NCBI GenBank assembly: GCA_045638465.1 | Contig: JAZUBK010000048.1 | Span: 1-8,375 of the forward strand | Origin: CAKVLS01 sp045638465 | GTDB taxonomy: Bacteria; Bacillota; Clostridia; Christensenellales; UBA1242 | DNA length: 8,375 bases | Direction of reading: 5' to 3' | In this document: piece by piece, positions 1 to 5,571 of the stretch | Layout of the letters: each line of letters opens with the position of its first letter | Position numbering within the stretch: the stretch's first letter is position 1 | The notes under the pieces: model-generated | Database searches by the model: none | What the model was told of the DNA's origin: nothing | Seen by the model: only the letters and a program-made list of their open reading frames with translations | Made by a program: the position numbers and the translations under genes

Positions 1-125
1 AATTTAAAAAACTAAAAAACAACATTTAATTTTGTAAAAATATCTTCACTTTATTTAATAATTATTGAGAAAAATATCTAAGCTGTATAATAAAAATTAA
101 AGTAAAAAAGAGTAGTAAATAACAC

Positions 126-158
126 AAAAAAAGATAGGTAACTTTTACCTATCTTTTT
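126..158 (-). terminator. Rho-independent terminator of the rpmH-rnpA-yidD-yidC-jag operon
   Basis: Arms 128-141 and 145-158 pair over 14 bases around a 3-base loop (142-144), with core AGATAGGTAA/TTACCTATCT. Read on the minus strand the hairpin ends in a run of T (plus-strand A run 126-132), just past the jag stop codon. The plus strand also has a T-rich stretch after it, so it could work in both directions. The remaining bases 1-125 are AT-rich and show no gene; mnmE, which often follows jag in Bacillota, does not start within them. Confidence 0.85.
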
Positions 159-162
159 ATTT

Positions 163-951
163 TTATTCTTCAGTTTTTAGTGAGTTTGGAGTGATAACCA
201 AATATCTATTTGGCTCTTCGCCTTCACTATGAGTAGAAACATCTTTGTCTGTTAGTGCTGTATGAATAATTCTTCTTTCATAAGCGTTCATTGGCTCAAG
301 TTTGATTTCTTTGTTTTGAGCGATTGCTTTTCTTGCTAGTCTTTCTGCAAGAGAAATAAGTGTTTCTTCTCTTTTTGCTTTGTAGTTTTCTACGTCAAGA
401 AGAACTCTTGCTCTATATCCTGCGTTTTTGATTACCATATTTACGATGTATTGTAGAGCGTTTAGAGTTTCGCCACGATAACCAATAAATGTGCTAACTT
501 TTTCGCCTTTGATATTATAGCAGATGTTTCCATCATTTTTTGTAGAAGTGATAATGATTTCGTCGTTTAATTCTTTAAACAAGCTAGTCAAGAATTTGCT
601 ACCAAGTTCGATTGCTTCATCTAAAAGTTCATCTTTAGATTTTTTTGCTGGTGTTTCTTCTTTTACTTCTTCTACTACTTCTTCTTTTTTAGCCTTTTTT
701 GTTTCTGCTTTTTCTTTTTTCTTTGTTTCTTTTGCAGTTTCTTTTTCGGCTTTTTTATCTTCTTTTTCTTCTTTAATTTTTACTTTTGATTCTGCTTCTT
801 TGTCAACGGTAAGTTCAACTTTTGCTTTTTTGAAAAGGCCACCTTCTGACAAAATTTTTATACTAACTTCTTCTTGAGAAACGCCAAGTTCAACAAGTCC
901 TGCTTCAATAGCTTTCTCAACATTTTTTCCTTCAGAAACAATTGTTTTCAT
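163..951 (-). CDS. jag: KhpB/Jag (EloR family) RNA-binding protein
   Basis: A 262-residue cytoplasmic RNA-binding protein. Residues 1-50 match the Jag N-terminal domain (it contains SEGGLFKKAKVELTV). Residues 51-105 are a Lys/Glu-rich low-complexity linker. Residues 110-185 form a KH domain with the GxxG-type loop IGYRGETLNALQY (156-168). Residues 187-255 form an R3H domain with the R-x3-H motif at R226 and H230. In relatives KhpB pairs with KhpA, binds many RNAs and affects cell elongation and division; that role is family knowledge, not visible here. It is the last gene of the operon, one base after the yidC stop, and its ribosome binding site AGGAGA (minus strand of 959-964) lies inside the end of yidC, suggesting coupled translation. 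Its place beside yidC is the standard one. Confidence 0.95.
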   Translation of the reverse strand: MKTIVSEGKNVEKAIEAGLVELGVSQEEVSIKILSEGGLFKKAKVELTVDKEAESKVKIKEEKEDKKAEKETAKETKKKEKAETKKAKKEEVVEEVKEETPAKKSKDELLDEAIELGSKFLTSLFKELNDEIIITSTKNDGNICYNIKGEKVSTFIGYRGETLNALQYIVNMVIKNAGYRARVLLDVENYKAKREETLISLAERLARKAIAQNKEIKLEPMNAYERRIIHTALTDKDVSTHSEGEEPNRYLVITPNSLKTEE

Positions 952-952
952 A

Positions 953-2008
953 TTACTTTCTCCTATATTCTACGTGTATAGCTTCTTCTCTTTTTGCGTC
1001 TTGTTTTTTCTCTAGAATATTAACTAGTTTTGTGATAAGTGGAGTAACGCAAGAAGAAATAAGTGTGCTTACAAACATATAAATTGCAAATAACGCACCA
1101 GTATTAATTACAAAGAACAACATAATAATCGGAAGAACAAACATCATAATCTTACCAGACTTCATTTGTTTTAATTGTTCTTCTGTCATTTGGTCACGTT
1201 TTTCTTTTGGTGGTAGTTGTGATCTACGAGTAAGCCATTGAGAAATTATCATAAGTGCTAGTACAAGTATTGGTGTGATAAAATATCCGTTAGCTTCTTG
1301 ATTTTCTTTTAATACAAGTCCCATTATGTCGTTGTATTCATTTTTTGCATCGGCTTTTTTATCTTTGTTTTTGTATTTTACACCAGAGATTTTTACCCAA
1401 TCATCAAATGTAGGTACAGCTTTTGTTGTAGTATCAGGACGCCAAATGTTTTTGATCCACAAAAAGCTCATTTTTGTATCGTTGTATTCTTCCAAAACGC
1501 TTTCTTGTGCAGCACGTTTAGCAGCCTCTATTTCATCTTCTGTAGAAGACTCAGTTACCATAGAATCGTATACTGAGTAGTATACCTCTTTACAATCGTT
1601 ATATTGATTTGTAATTTGGTATTTTGATACGGCGTTCATACCATTCCAGAAAGTAAGTAGTACAACCATATTCAAAACTAAACTTACAAACATAATAAGG
1701 CAAGATGAACCCATCTTTACGTTATTTTCTTTGTATAGTTTGTTTAGGTTGTCATTTAGTAATTTTTGGTTATTTCCGTATCTTTTGTTTAGTTTATCAA
1801 TTTGAGGCTTTAGGTATGCCTGACTTCTAGAAAAACTAGAAGTTTTGTATCTTTGCAAAAAGTCTAGTGGTAGAAGTACTACTTTAATGGTCAAAGTAAG
1901 AAGGATGATTGCGATAACGTAATTACCAAGACCATTGTAATAAATCTTAATTAGACTTTCCCACATACCTTTAGGCCAAGTAGCTAGTAATGTTACTAAA
2001 TTAGCCAT
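953..2008 (-). CDS. yidC: YidC/Oxa1/SpoIIIJ-family membrane protein insertase
   Basis: A 351-residue polytopic membrane protein that inserts and folds membrane proteins, alone or with SecYEG. Visible parts are a short amphipathic N-terminus, a first membrane segment at about 30-50, a charged cytoplasmic hairpin at about 51-98, a second segment at about 101-122, an outside region at 123-240, then membrane segments near 241-260, 287-304 and 305-325, and a basic C-terminal tail. FLWI...PD (182-192) is the family motif before the third segment. The groove position that is Arg in SpoIIIJ (TIIVRSIILPL) is Lys here, K42 in TIKVVLLPL. No lipobox Cys is seen near the N-terminus. The outer region is enlarged by roughly 50 residues on each side of FLWI. 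The start is supported by AAGGAG (minus strand of 2016-2021) 7 bases upstream; the gene overlaps yidD by 13 bases. Confidence 0.95.
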   Translation of the reverse strand: MANLVTLLATWPKGMWESLIKIYYNGLGNYVIAIILLTLTIKVVLLPLDFLQRYKTSSFSRSQAYLKPQIDKLNKRYGNNQKLLNDNLNKLYKENNVKMGSSCLIMFVSLVLNMVVLLTFWNGMNAVSKYQITNQYNDCKEVYYSVYDSMVTESSTEDEIEAAKRAAQESVLEEYNDTKMSFLWIKNIWRPDTTTKAVPTFDDWVKISGVKYKNKDKKADAKNEYNDIMGLVLKENQEANGYFITPILVLALMIISQWLTRRSQLPPKEKRDQMTEEQLKQMKSGKIMMFVLPIIMLFFVINTGALFAIYMFVSTLISSCVTPLITKLVNILEKKQDAKREEAIHVEYRRK

Positions 2009-2298
2009 TTGATATCTCCTTTGATATTAGGTTTTACGGGGTCAAAACCGCCCTTGCTCCAAGGGTTACACCTCAAAATCCTCCATATTGTTAAAAAACT
2101 ACCTTTGACTGCACCATACTCTTGAATTGCTTTTAGTCCATAAGACGAGCAACTAGGAGTAAATCGACAAGCTGAAGGTAGTAATGGGGAAATAAGATAT
2201 TTATATAAATAAATCAATCCTAAAAACAGTATCCTAAGCGGATAAAATATAATATAAACTACTTTAGCCCAAAAAGATTTTTTGCTAAATTTACTCAA
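1996..2298 (-). CDS. yidD: YidD family membrane protein insertion efficiency factor
   Basis: A 100-residue protein of the small YidD family, which sits at the inner face of the membrane and helps YidC-dependent insertion. The family hallmarks are present: ISPLLPSACRFTPSCSSYG (36-54) with three Cys at 44, 50 and 77, and the block RILRCNPWSKGGFDPV (73-88). The start is a TTG codon (2296-2298) that overlaps the end of rnpA by 8 bases; no in-frame ATG lies before the conserved core. This gives about 20 more residues at the N-terminus than usual, basic then hydrophobic (residues 1-35), which could be an amphipathic or membrane-anchoring helix. The upstream AAAGG is a weak ribosome binding site, so translation probably depends on ribosomes finishing rnpA. 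The exact start is less certain than the gene. Confidence 0.93.
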   Translation of the reverse strand: MSKFSKKSFWAKVVYIIFYPLRILFLGLIYLYKYLISPLLPSACRFTPSCSSYGLKAIQEYGAVKGSFLTIWRILRCNPWSKGGFDPVKPNIKGDIKWLI

Positions 2299-2632
2299 CT
2301 AGCATCTTACCTTTGGTCAAAACTTTTTTCATCTCAAGGTAAAGTTGGTCATATGTATAATTTTCTATGCCAGACCTTGCTACAAAAATGTAGTTATAAT
2401 TTGGATTAACTTGGTTTATAAATTCTTTAAATAGGTGAGTTAACTTTCTCTTCACTTTATGACGGATTACACTATTTCCGATTTTGCTACTGATAGAAAA
2501 GCCTACTCTAAAAGGAGTAATTTTTGTTTTAACATAATACATAGCCAAAACTTTAGAATAAGAAGTTTCGCCTTTTTTATAAACATAATTAAACTCTTTA
2601 TTCTTTTTTAATCTATATTGCTTTTCTAACAT
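2291..2632 (-). CDS. rnpA: Ribonuclease P protein component
   Basis: A 113-residue basic protein, the usual length for RnpA, which binds the catalytic RNase P RNA and helps it remove 5' leaders from tRNA precursors. The family pattern is clear: LEKQYRLKKNKEFNYVYKKG at the N-terminus, then FRVGFSISSKIGNSVIRHKVKRKL (41-64), and the C-terminal helix after YNYIFVAR. The classic RNR block (RNRxKRxxRE) reads R57-H58-K59-V60-K61-R62-K63-L64-T65-H66 here, so the Asn is His and the last Arg is absent; RHRV-type variants are known in clostridia. It follows rpmH by 22 bases in the conserved rpmH-rnpA pair and overlaps yidD at its end. Confidence 0.96.
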   Translation of the reverse strand: MLEKQYRLKKNKEFNYVYKKGETSYSKVLAMYYVKTKITPFRVGFSISSKIGNSVIRHKVKRKLTHLFKEFINQVNPNYNYIFVARSGIENYTYDQLYLEMKKVLTKGKMLVE

Positions 2633-2654
2633 ACAAAACCTTCGTTAATTAAGA

Positions 2655-2789
2655 TTAAGCAGATAATTTAGCTCTGCCTCTGTTTCTTCTTCTTTGCAAA
2701 ACTTTACGGCCACCTTTAGTTTGCATTCTTTTTCTGAAGCCGTGAACTGTAACTCTTTTTCTCTTATTTGGTTGATAAGTTCTTTTCAT
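2655..2789 (-). CDS. rpmH: 50S ribosomal protein L34
   Basis: A 44-residue, extremely basic protein that I translated from the minus strand. It begins MKRTYQPNKRKRVTVHGF and continues with RKRMQTKGGRKVLQRRRNRGR before LSA and a TAA stop, a full-length match to L34, which binds 23S rRNA in the large ribosomal subunit. AAGGAG (minus strand of 2797-2802) lies 7 bases upstream of the ATG. It is the first gene of the operon, about 90 bases downstream of the predicted transcription start, and rnpA starts 22 bases after it. Nothing in it is broken. Confidence 0.97.
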   Translation of the reverse strand: MKRTYQPNKRKRVTVHGFRKRMQTKGGRKVLQRRRNRGRAKLSA

Positions 2790-2886
2790 TTTTTCTCTCC
2801 TTAAAAATTTTTTTTATATAGCCATCAAAAAATTTAGTCGCATCTAAAAATTTTTTTGAATTACTATAATCTTAATAGACAAGGAT

Positions 2887-2915
2887 ATTATACTAAAAGC
2901 ACAAATTATTGTCAA
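2887..2915 (-). promoter_or_regulatory. Consensus sigma-70/A promoter of the rpmH operon
   Basis: On the minus strand TTGACA (plus-strand 2910-2915) and TATAAT (plus-strand 2887-2892) are separated by exactly 17 bases (2893-2909). Both hexamers match the consensus fully, as expected for a ribosomal-protein operon. Transcription should start near 2880, giving a leader of about 90 bases before rpmH. The -35 lies inside the near-palindrome TTATTGTCAACAATAA (2906-2921). Confidence 0.88.
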
Positions 2916-2932
2916 CAATAAATTGTGAAGAA

Positions 2933-2951
2933 AAAACCCCTCAAAACCCCT
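2933..2951 (+). repeat. Tandem AAAACCCCT motif, two copies
   Basis: AAAACCCCT occurs at 2933-2941 and 2943-2951, separated by one C. A third copy lies at 5458-5466 in the dnaA-dnaN spacer, where AAAAACCCCTCA is identical over 12 bases to 2932-2943. I found no further copy in the window. The role is unknown. Confidence 0.6.
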
Positions 2952-2976
2952 AAAGATAGGGTAGTTTTGGCCAAAA
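2942..2976. repeat. Hairpin and adjoining 12-base palindrome in the rpmH spacer
   Basis: CAAAAC (2942-2947) pairs with GTTTTG (2964-2969) and CCCTA (2948-2952) with TAGGG (2957-2961), leaving a 4-base loop and a 2-base TA bulge. The right edge overlaps the perfect palindrome TTTTGGCCAAAA (2965-2976). No T run follows on either strand, so a simple terminator is unlikely. Confidence 0.5.
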
Positions 2977-3042
2977 AAAGCCTAAAATACAAAAAAAATA
3001 CCTAAAATAATATATATATATTAGTAAAATAGTTTATTTAAT

Positions 3043-3071
3043 TTGACTAAAAAATTGATTTTTAGTAAAAT
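3043..3071 (+). promoter_or_regulatory. Promoter of the unknown 332-residue protein gene
   Basis: TTGACT (3043-3048) and TAAAAT (3066-3071) are 17 bases apart. The expected start is near 3078, so the ribosome binding site GGAGG (3078-3082) would sit at the very 5' end of a leader of only about 12 bases. The dnaA promoter has the same two hexamers, the same spacing and the same AG before the -10. Confidence 0.65.
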
Positions 3072-3089
3072 GAGCGTGGAGGAATATTT

Positions 3090-4088
3090 ATGAATATACT
3101 TGAAATTTTAAATTCTGGCGAAGTTGTATTTGCCGAAGATGCTGTAGAAAGCAAAAAAATAAGAAACCAAGTTGCAACAGTTAACAAAAACTTTTTAGAT
3201 ATGGCAGCTACTGCAAGTGCATTTGCAGAATATGCTACATCTCAACTAAAAGGCAACGAACACAGAAGAATAGTAATGGCAAAGAGCCTAAAAAATTACT
3301 ATCCAAACTGGAATGCTCTAAAAGTAGCATATGACAATGTTTCTAAAGAAGAAGGTATCAAAATTGCTAATTACAATTCTGTAAAAGCAAGACTTATCAC
3401 TAGTCTTCAAACATTGTTAAAAGAATCTGCAAAAGAAACAGTAGTATCTTACTACGATATCTTCGAAGGTGACTTTGTAAGATGTCAAGAAGGTCACGAA
3501 GTATTGATTTTGGGTTCTCACAACTCTCAAATCATTGAAACAATGATCCAAGGTCTAGATGAAAACCTAAATGTTTCTGGTCACTTTGACGAAATCGATG
3601 CTCAAGAAATCGAAGCTAACTACACAAATGTAGAAAAGAACGTTTCTATGTGCAAAGAACAAGCAGCTCAAATGTATGGTAACAAACCAGGCAAACTAGC
3701 TAAAGTTGAAATTTCAATTTCTACTATGGAAGAAGTTGGTAAAAAAGTTGTATTCTTTGAAACATACAAAAACGATCTTCTTTCAATCGGTTGCCCACAA
3801 AAAGCAATTAACGATTACGAAAAGAGCTTTGAAAAACAATATATGCCACTTAAAAAATCTCTTCAAAAAGAACTTCGTTTTGAGTTTGTTGAGATTTGTG
3901 ACCTAGTTGTTGATGAAGCAGCTTATCAAGAAGCTGATATCGAAAACCCAGTTCCAGTAGAACAAGTTATGGAAGAAATGACAGCTGTAGAATCTGAACC
4001 AGTTGAAATTCCTGAAATCGAAACTGTAGCTGACGATGAAGTTGTTGTTGATACAAATATCGACGATATTGACGATATCAACGCTTAA
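3090..4088 (+). CDS. Unrecognised 332-residue acidic-tailed protein next to the origin
   Basis: I do not recognise this protein. The reading frame is sound: ATG with GGAGG 7 bases upstream, an own promoter, and a terminator after a TAA stop. It has no signal peptide or membrane segment, so it should be cytoplasmic. Residues about 20-120 look mostly helical and contain an aromatic-basic patch (NYYPNWNALKVAY, 69-81). Residues 120-275 seem mixed, with YYDIFEGDFVRCQEGHEVLILG (121-142) strand-like, then charged helices with four scattered Cys (132, 188, 235, 270). Residues 275-332 are a low-complexity acidic tail rich in Glu, Asp, Val and Pro, ending in IDDIDDINA. It interrupts the usual rpmH-dnaA neighbourhood, stands alone, and converges on dnaN. 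An acidic tail can mimic DNA or bind basic partners, but that is only a guess. Many codons end in C or A (AAC, TAC, ATC), which may mean high expression. Confidence 0.85.
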   Translation: MNILEILNSGEVVFAEDAVESKKIRNQVATVNKNFLDMAATASAFAEYATSQLKGNEHRRIVMAKSLKNYYPNWNALKVAYDNVSKEEGIKIANYNSVKARLITSLQTLLKESAKETVVSYYDIFEGDFVRCQEGHEVLILGSHNSQIIETMIQGLDENLNVSGHFDEIDAQEIEANYTNVEKNVSMCKEQAAQMYGNKPGKLAKVEISISTMEEVGKKVVFFETYKNDLLSIGCPQKAINDYEKSFEKQYMPLKKSLQKELRFEFVEICDLVVDEAAYQEADIENPVPVEQVMEEMTAVESEPVEIPEIETVADDEVVVDTNIDDIDDINA

Positions 4089-4100
4089 TAAAAAAAAATT

Positions 4101-4136
4101 AAAGAAGTACCTAATTTGGTTCTTCTTTTTTTATAT
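4101..4136 (+). terminator. Rho-independent terminator of the unknown 332-residue protein gene
   Basis: AAAGAAGTACC (4101-4111) pairs with GGTTCTTCTTT (4118-4128) with one T-T mismatch and a 6-base loop. A long T-rich run follows on the plus strand. It lies 12 bases past the stop codon at 4088. Confidence 0.8.
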
Positions 4137-4198
4137 TTTTTTTAGTGTTTGTAAAATTACAATAAACAATCAATAAAAAAATAATACTATTAAACAAT

Positions 4199-4230
4199 AA
4201 AAAAACCTAGTTATTAAAACTAGGCTTTTA
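4199..4230 (-). terminator. Rho-independent terminator of dnaA-dnaN
   Basis: CCTAGTT (4206-4212) pairs with AACTAGG (4218-4224) around a 5-base loop. On the minus strand it is followed by a T run (plus-strand A run 4199-4205), about 40 bases after the dnaN stop. The plus strand also reads into T-rich sequence, so it may act in both directions between the convergent genes. Confidence 0.8.
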
Positions 4231-4266
4231 TTTTTTATATATTGATTTTAGGGCTTTATTTGAGTT

Positions 4267-5376
4267 TTAGTTGTTAATAATTCTAACTGGAAGAATTAGA
4301 TAGATAAACTCATCACCTTCGTTAGGAGTGATAACACAAGGGCTAGAAGGCATATTAAAGTTAATCTTTACAAACTCATCAGGAATAACTCTTAGGCTTT
4401 CGGTAAAGTAACGAGAGTTAAAAGCAATAACAAGATCATTACCTTTTAGTGCGATAGAGATATTTTCTTTGATGTTACCGATATCTGATGTAGAAGTTAG
4501 AGTAAGTAGTTTGTCTTTGATATCAAATTTAACTAGGTTATTTCTATCAACTCTAGAAAGAATAGATGTTCTATCTAGTGCATCTTCTAGTTGAAGTTTG
4601 TTTACAGTAACGTTAGTTGTAAACTCTGTAGGAAGAATTTGTTTATAGTTGATAAAGTCACCATCAAGAAGTCTAGTCATAACTTTAGTAGCGCCAAGAT
4701 CAATCATCATAAAGTTTCTTTCTACAAAAATCTTTAGTTCATCATCTACATCATCAAGTAAGTTAGATATTTCTTTTAAGCTCTTTGCAGGAACAATAAG
4801 TTCAGTTTCGCAAGAGAAGTTAACTAGTGGTTTTTTGATTAAAGCAAGTCTATATCCATCTAGTGCTACTGCAGATACTTTGTTATTTGCTATTTCAAGA
4901 AGTACACCTTTAAGTATTGGTCTACTATCGTCTAGTGCTACTGCAAATACTGTTTTGTTTACTAATGCTTTAAAATTCTTTTGAGTGATAGTAAAGAATT
5001 CGCCATCTTCAATAGTTTTTAGTTTAGGAAACTCTATAGCGTTAAGTACTTGGAAATAACTTTCGCTATCTGTATAGCTTATTTTTAGTTGTCTTTTTTC
5101 TTCGTCTAAGATAAGCTCTACTTCTTCATTATTTAATTTTTTAGTAAACTCAGCAAATATCTTTCCTGGTACTACTATTTCGCCTTCATCTTTAACTACA
5201 GCATTGATTGTATTTTCTATACCTAGTTCTAGGTCTGTTGCAGATAATGTTAGTTTATTATCTTCTGCAGTAAGTTTGATACCTTCTAGAATAGGTGTAG
5301 TTGTTTTGTTTGAGATTGCTTTTATTACTCTTAGTGTTGCAGCTCCAAGTGCTGAACCATCGCATATTAATTGCAT
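4267..5376 (-). CDS. dnaN: DNA polymerase III beta subunit (sliding clamp)
   Basis: A 369-residue protein, the normal length of the bacterial clamp, which closes as a dimeric ring on DNA and tethers polymerase III and other partners. Three similar domains are expected of about 120 residues each. Recognisable blocks are LRVIKAISNKTTTPILEGIKL near the N-terminus, LVNKTVFAVALDDSRPILKGVLLE at the start of the second domain, VALDGYRLAL with the conserved DGYRLA, and the C-terminal LPVRI, which stands for the usual LPxRL end that helps form the partner-binding pocket. AAGGAG (minus strand of 5388-5393) lies 11 bases upstream of the ATG. It follows dnaA on the same strand with a 195-base gap. The usual pairing with dnaA is kept, but the pair points away from recF, which is not the common order. 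Confidence 0.97.
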   Translation of the reverse strand: MQLICDGSALGAATLRVIKAISNKTTTPILEGIKLTAEDNKLTLSATDLELGIENTINAVVKDEGEIVVPGKIFAEFTKKLNNEEVELILDEEKRQLKISYTDSESYFQVLNAIEFPKLKTIEDGEFFTITQKNFKALVNKTVFAVALDDSRPILKGVLLEIANNKVSAVALDGYRLALIKKPLVNFSCETELIVPAKSLKEISNLLDDVDDELKIFVERNFMMIDLGATKVMTRLLDGDFINYKQILPTEFTTNVTVNKLQLEDALDRTSILSRVDRNNLVKFDIKDKLLTLTSTSDIGNIKENISIALKGNDLVIAFNSRYFTESLRVIPDEFVKINFNMPSSPCVITPNEGDEFIYLILPVRIINN

Positions 5377-5413
5377 CTTATGTTATTCTCCTTTTTTATT
5401 AAAAATTATTATA

Positions 5414-5442
5414 ATTATTAATCACTGTGCAAATGTGGACAA
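5414..5442 (-). promoter_or_regulatory. Possible dnaN promoter overlapping a DnaA-box-like site
   Basis: On the minus strand TTGTCC (plus-strand 5437-5442) and AATAAT (plus-strand 5414-5419) are 17 bases apart. Both match the consensus only partly. The -35 overlaps the box-like site TTGTCCACA, so DnaA could influence it. dnaN may instead be transcribed only from the dnaA promoter. Confidence 0.35.
5434..5442 (-). promoter_or_regulatory. DnaA-box-like site TTGTCCACA
   Basis: One mismatch from the consensus TTATCCACA. It lies on the dnaN side of the AT-rich core of the candidate origin. Confidence 0.5.
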
Positions 5443-5517
5443 CTTTATTTTTTATCAAAAACCCCTCATTTTTAGCTATTTTTGATAGGTTTTTTACTAT
5501 TTTTTTATTTTCACACT

Positions 5518-5526
5518 TGTGCATAA
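5518..5526 (-). promoter_or_regulatory. DnaA box TTATGCACA
   Basis: A full match to TTATNCACA on the minus strand. It lies at the dnaA-side edge of the AT-rich core of the candidate origin. Confidence 0.75.
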
Positions 5527-5548
5527 CCTGTGTGATTTATGTGATAAG

Positions 5549-5557
5549 TTATCAACA
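5549..5557 (+). promoter_or_regulatory. DnaA box TTATCAACA
   Basis: One mismatch from TTATCCACA, on the plus strand, opposite in direction to the other boxes. It overlaps the palindrome TGATAAGTTATCA (5542-5554). Confidence 0.6.
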
Positions 5558-5571
5558 TTTACACAAAGTTA

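Larger units (their letters stand above)
2790..3089. other. Divergent spacer between rpmH and the unknown plus-strand gene
   Basis: This 300-base stretch has no gene. From left to right it holds the rpmH ribosome binding site and leader, an AT-rich imperfect hairpin (2827-2856), the rpmH promoter (2887-2915), two copies of AAAACCCCT, a hairpin and a GGCC palindrome (2942-2976), an alternating AT run near 3009-3021, two copies of TTAGTAAAAT (3021-3030 and 3062-3071) and the promoter of the next gene. In many Bacillota this position holds part of oriC, but I find no good DnaA box here. Confidence 0.7.
5377..5571. other. Candidate oriC in the dnaA-dnaN spacer
   Basis: This spacer holds DnaA-box-like sites on both sides of an AT-rich core (about 5443-5517): TTGTCCACA and TTATGCACA on the minus strand, TTATCAACA on the plus strand, and weaker TGTG-containing sites at 5426, 5531 and 5540. 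The core includes an AAAACCCCT motif and the hairpin arms AAAAACC (5457-5463) and GGTTTTT (5488-5494). The downstream half of the Bacillus subtilis origin, with the unwinding element, lies in the same place relative to dnaA and dnaN. The dnaN ribosome binding site is at its left end. Confidence 0.65.

Noticed and set aside
65..91. Plus-strand TTGAGA and TATAAT at the left edge
   Set aside because: The spacing is only 15 bases, it would read straight into a terminator and antisense to jag, and AT-rich spacers give such matches by chance.
524..877. Plus-strand open frame of 117 codons
   Set aside because: It is antisense to jag. Its Ser/Phe-rich product is the complement of the Lys/Glu linker, and it has no ribosome binding site.
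2790..3089. oriC in the rpmH spacer
   Set aside because: The position is classical and an AT repeat is present, but there is no DnaA box with fewer than two mismatches. The dnaA-dnaN spacer has better boxes. It is not fully excluded.
5454..5494. Terminator between dnaA and dnaN
   Set aside because: The possible hairpin is weak, and on the minus strand it lacks a proper T run. On the plus strand the T run exists but no gene precedes it.
5443..5517. DnaA-trio repeats next to a DnaA box, as in the B. subtilis unwinding element
   Set aside because: I could read only a few irregular trinucleotides, not a phased run in the right direction from a box.
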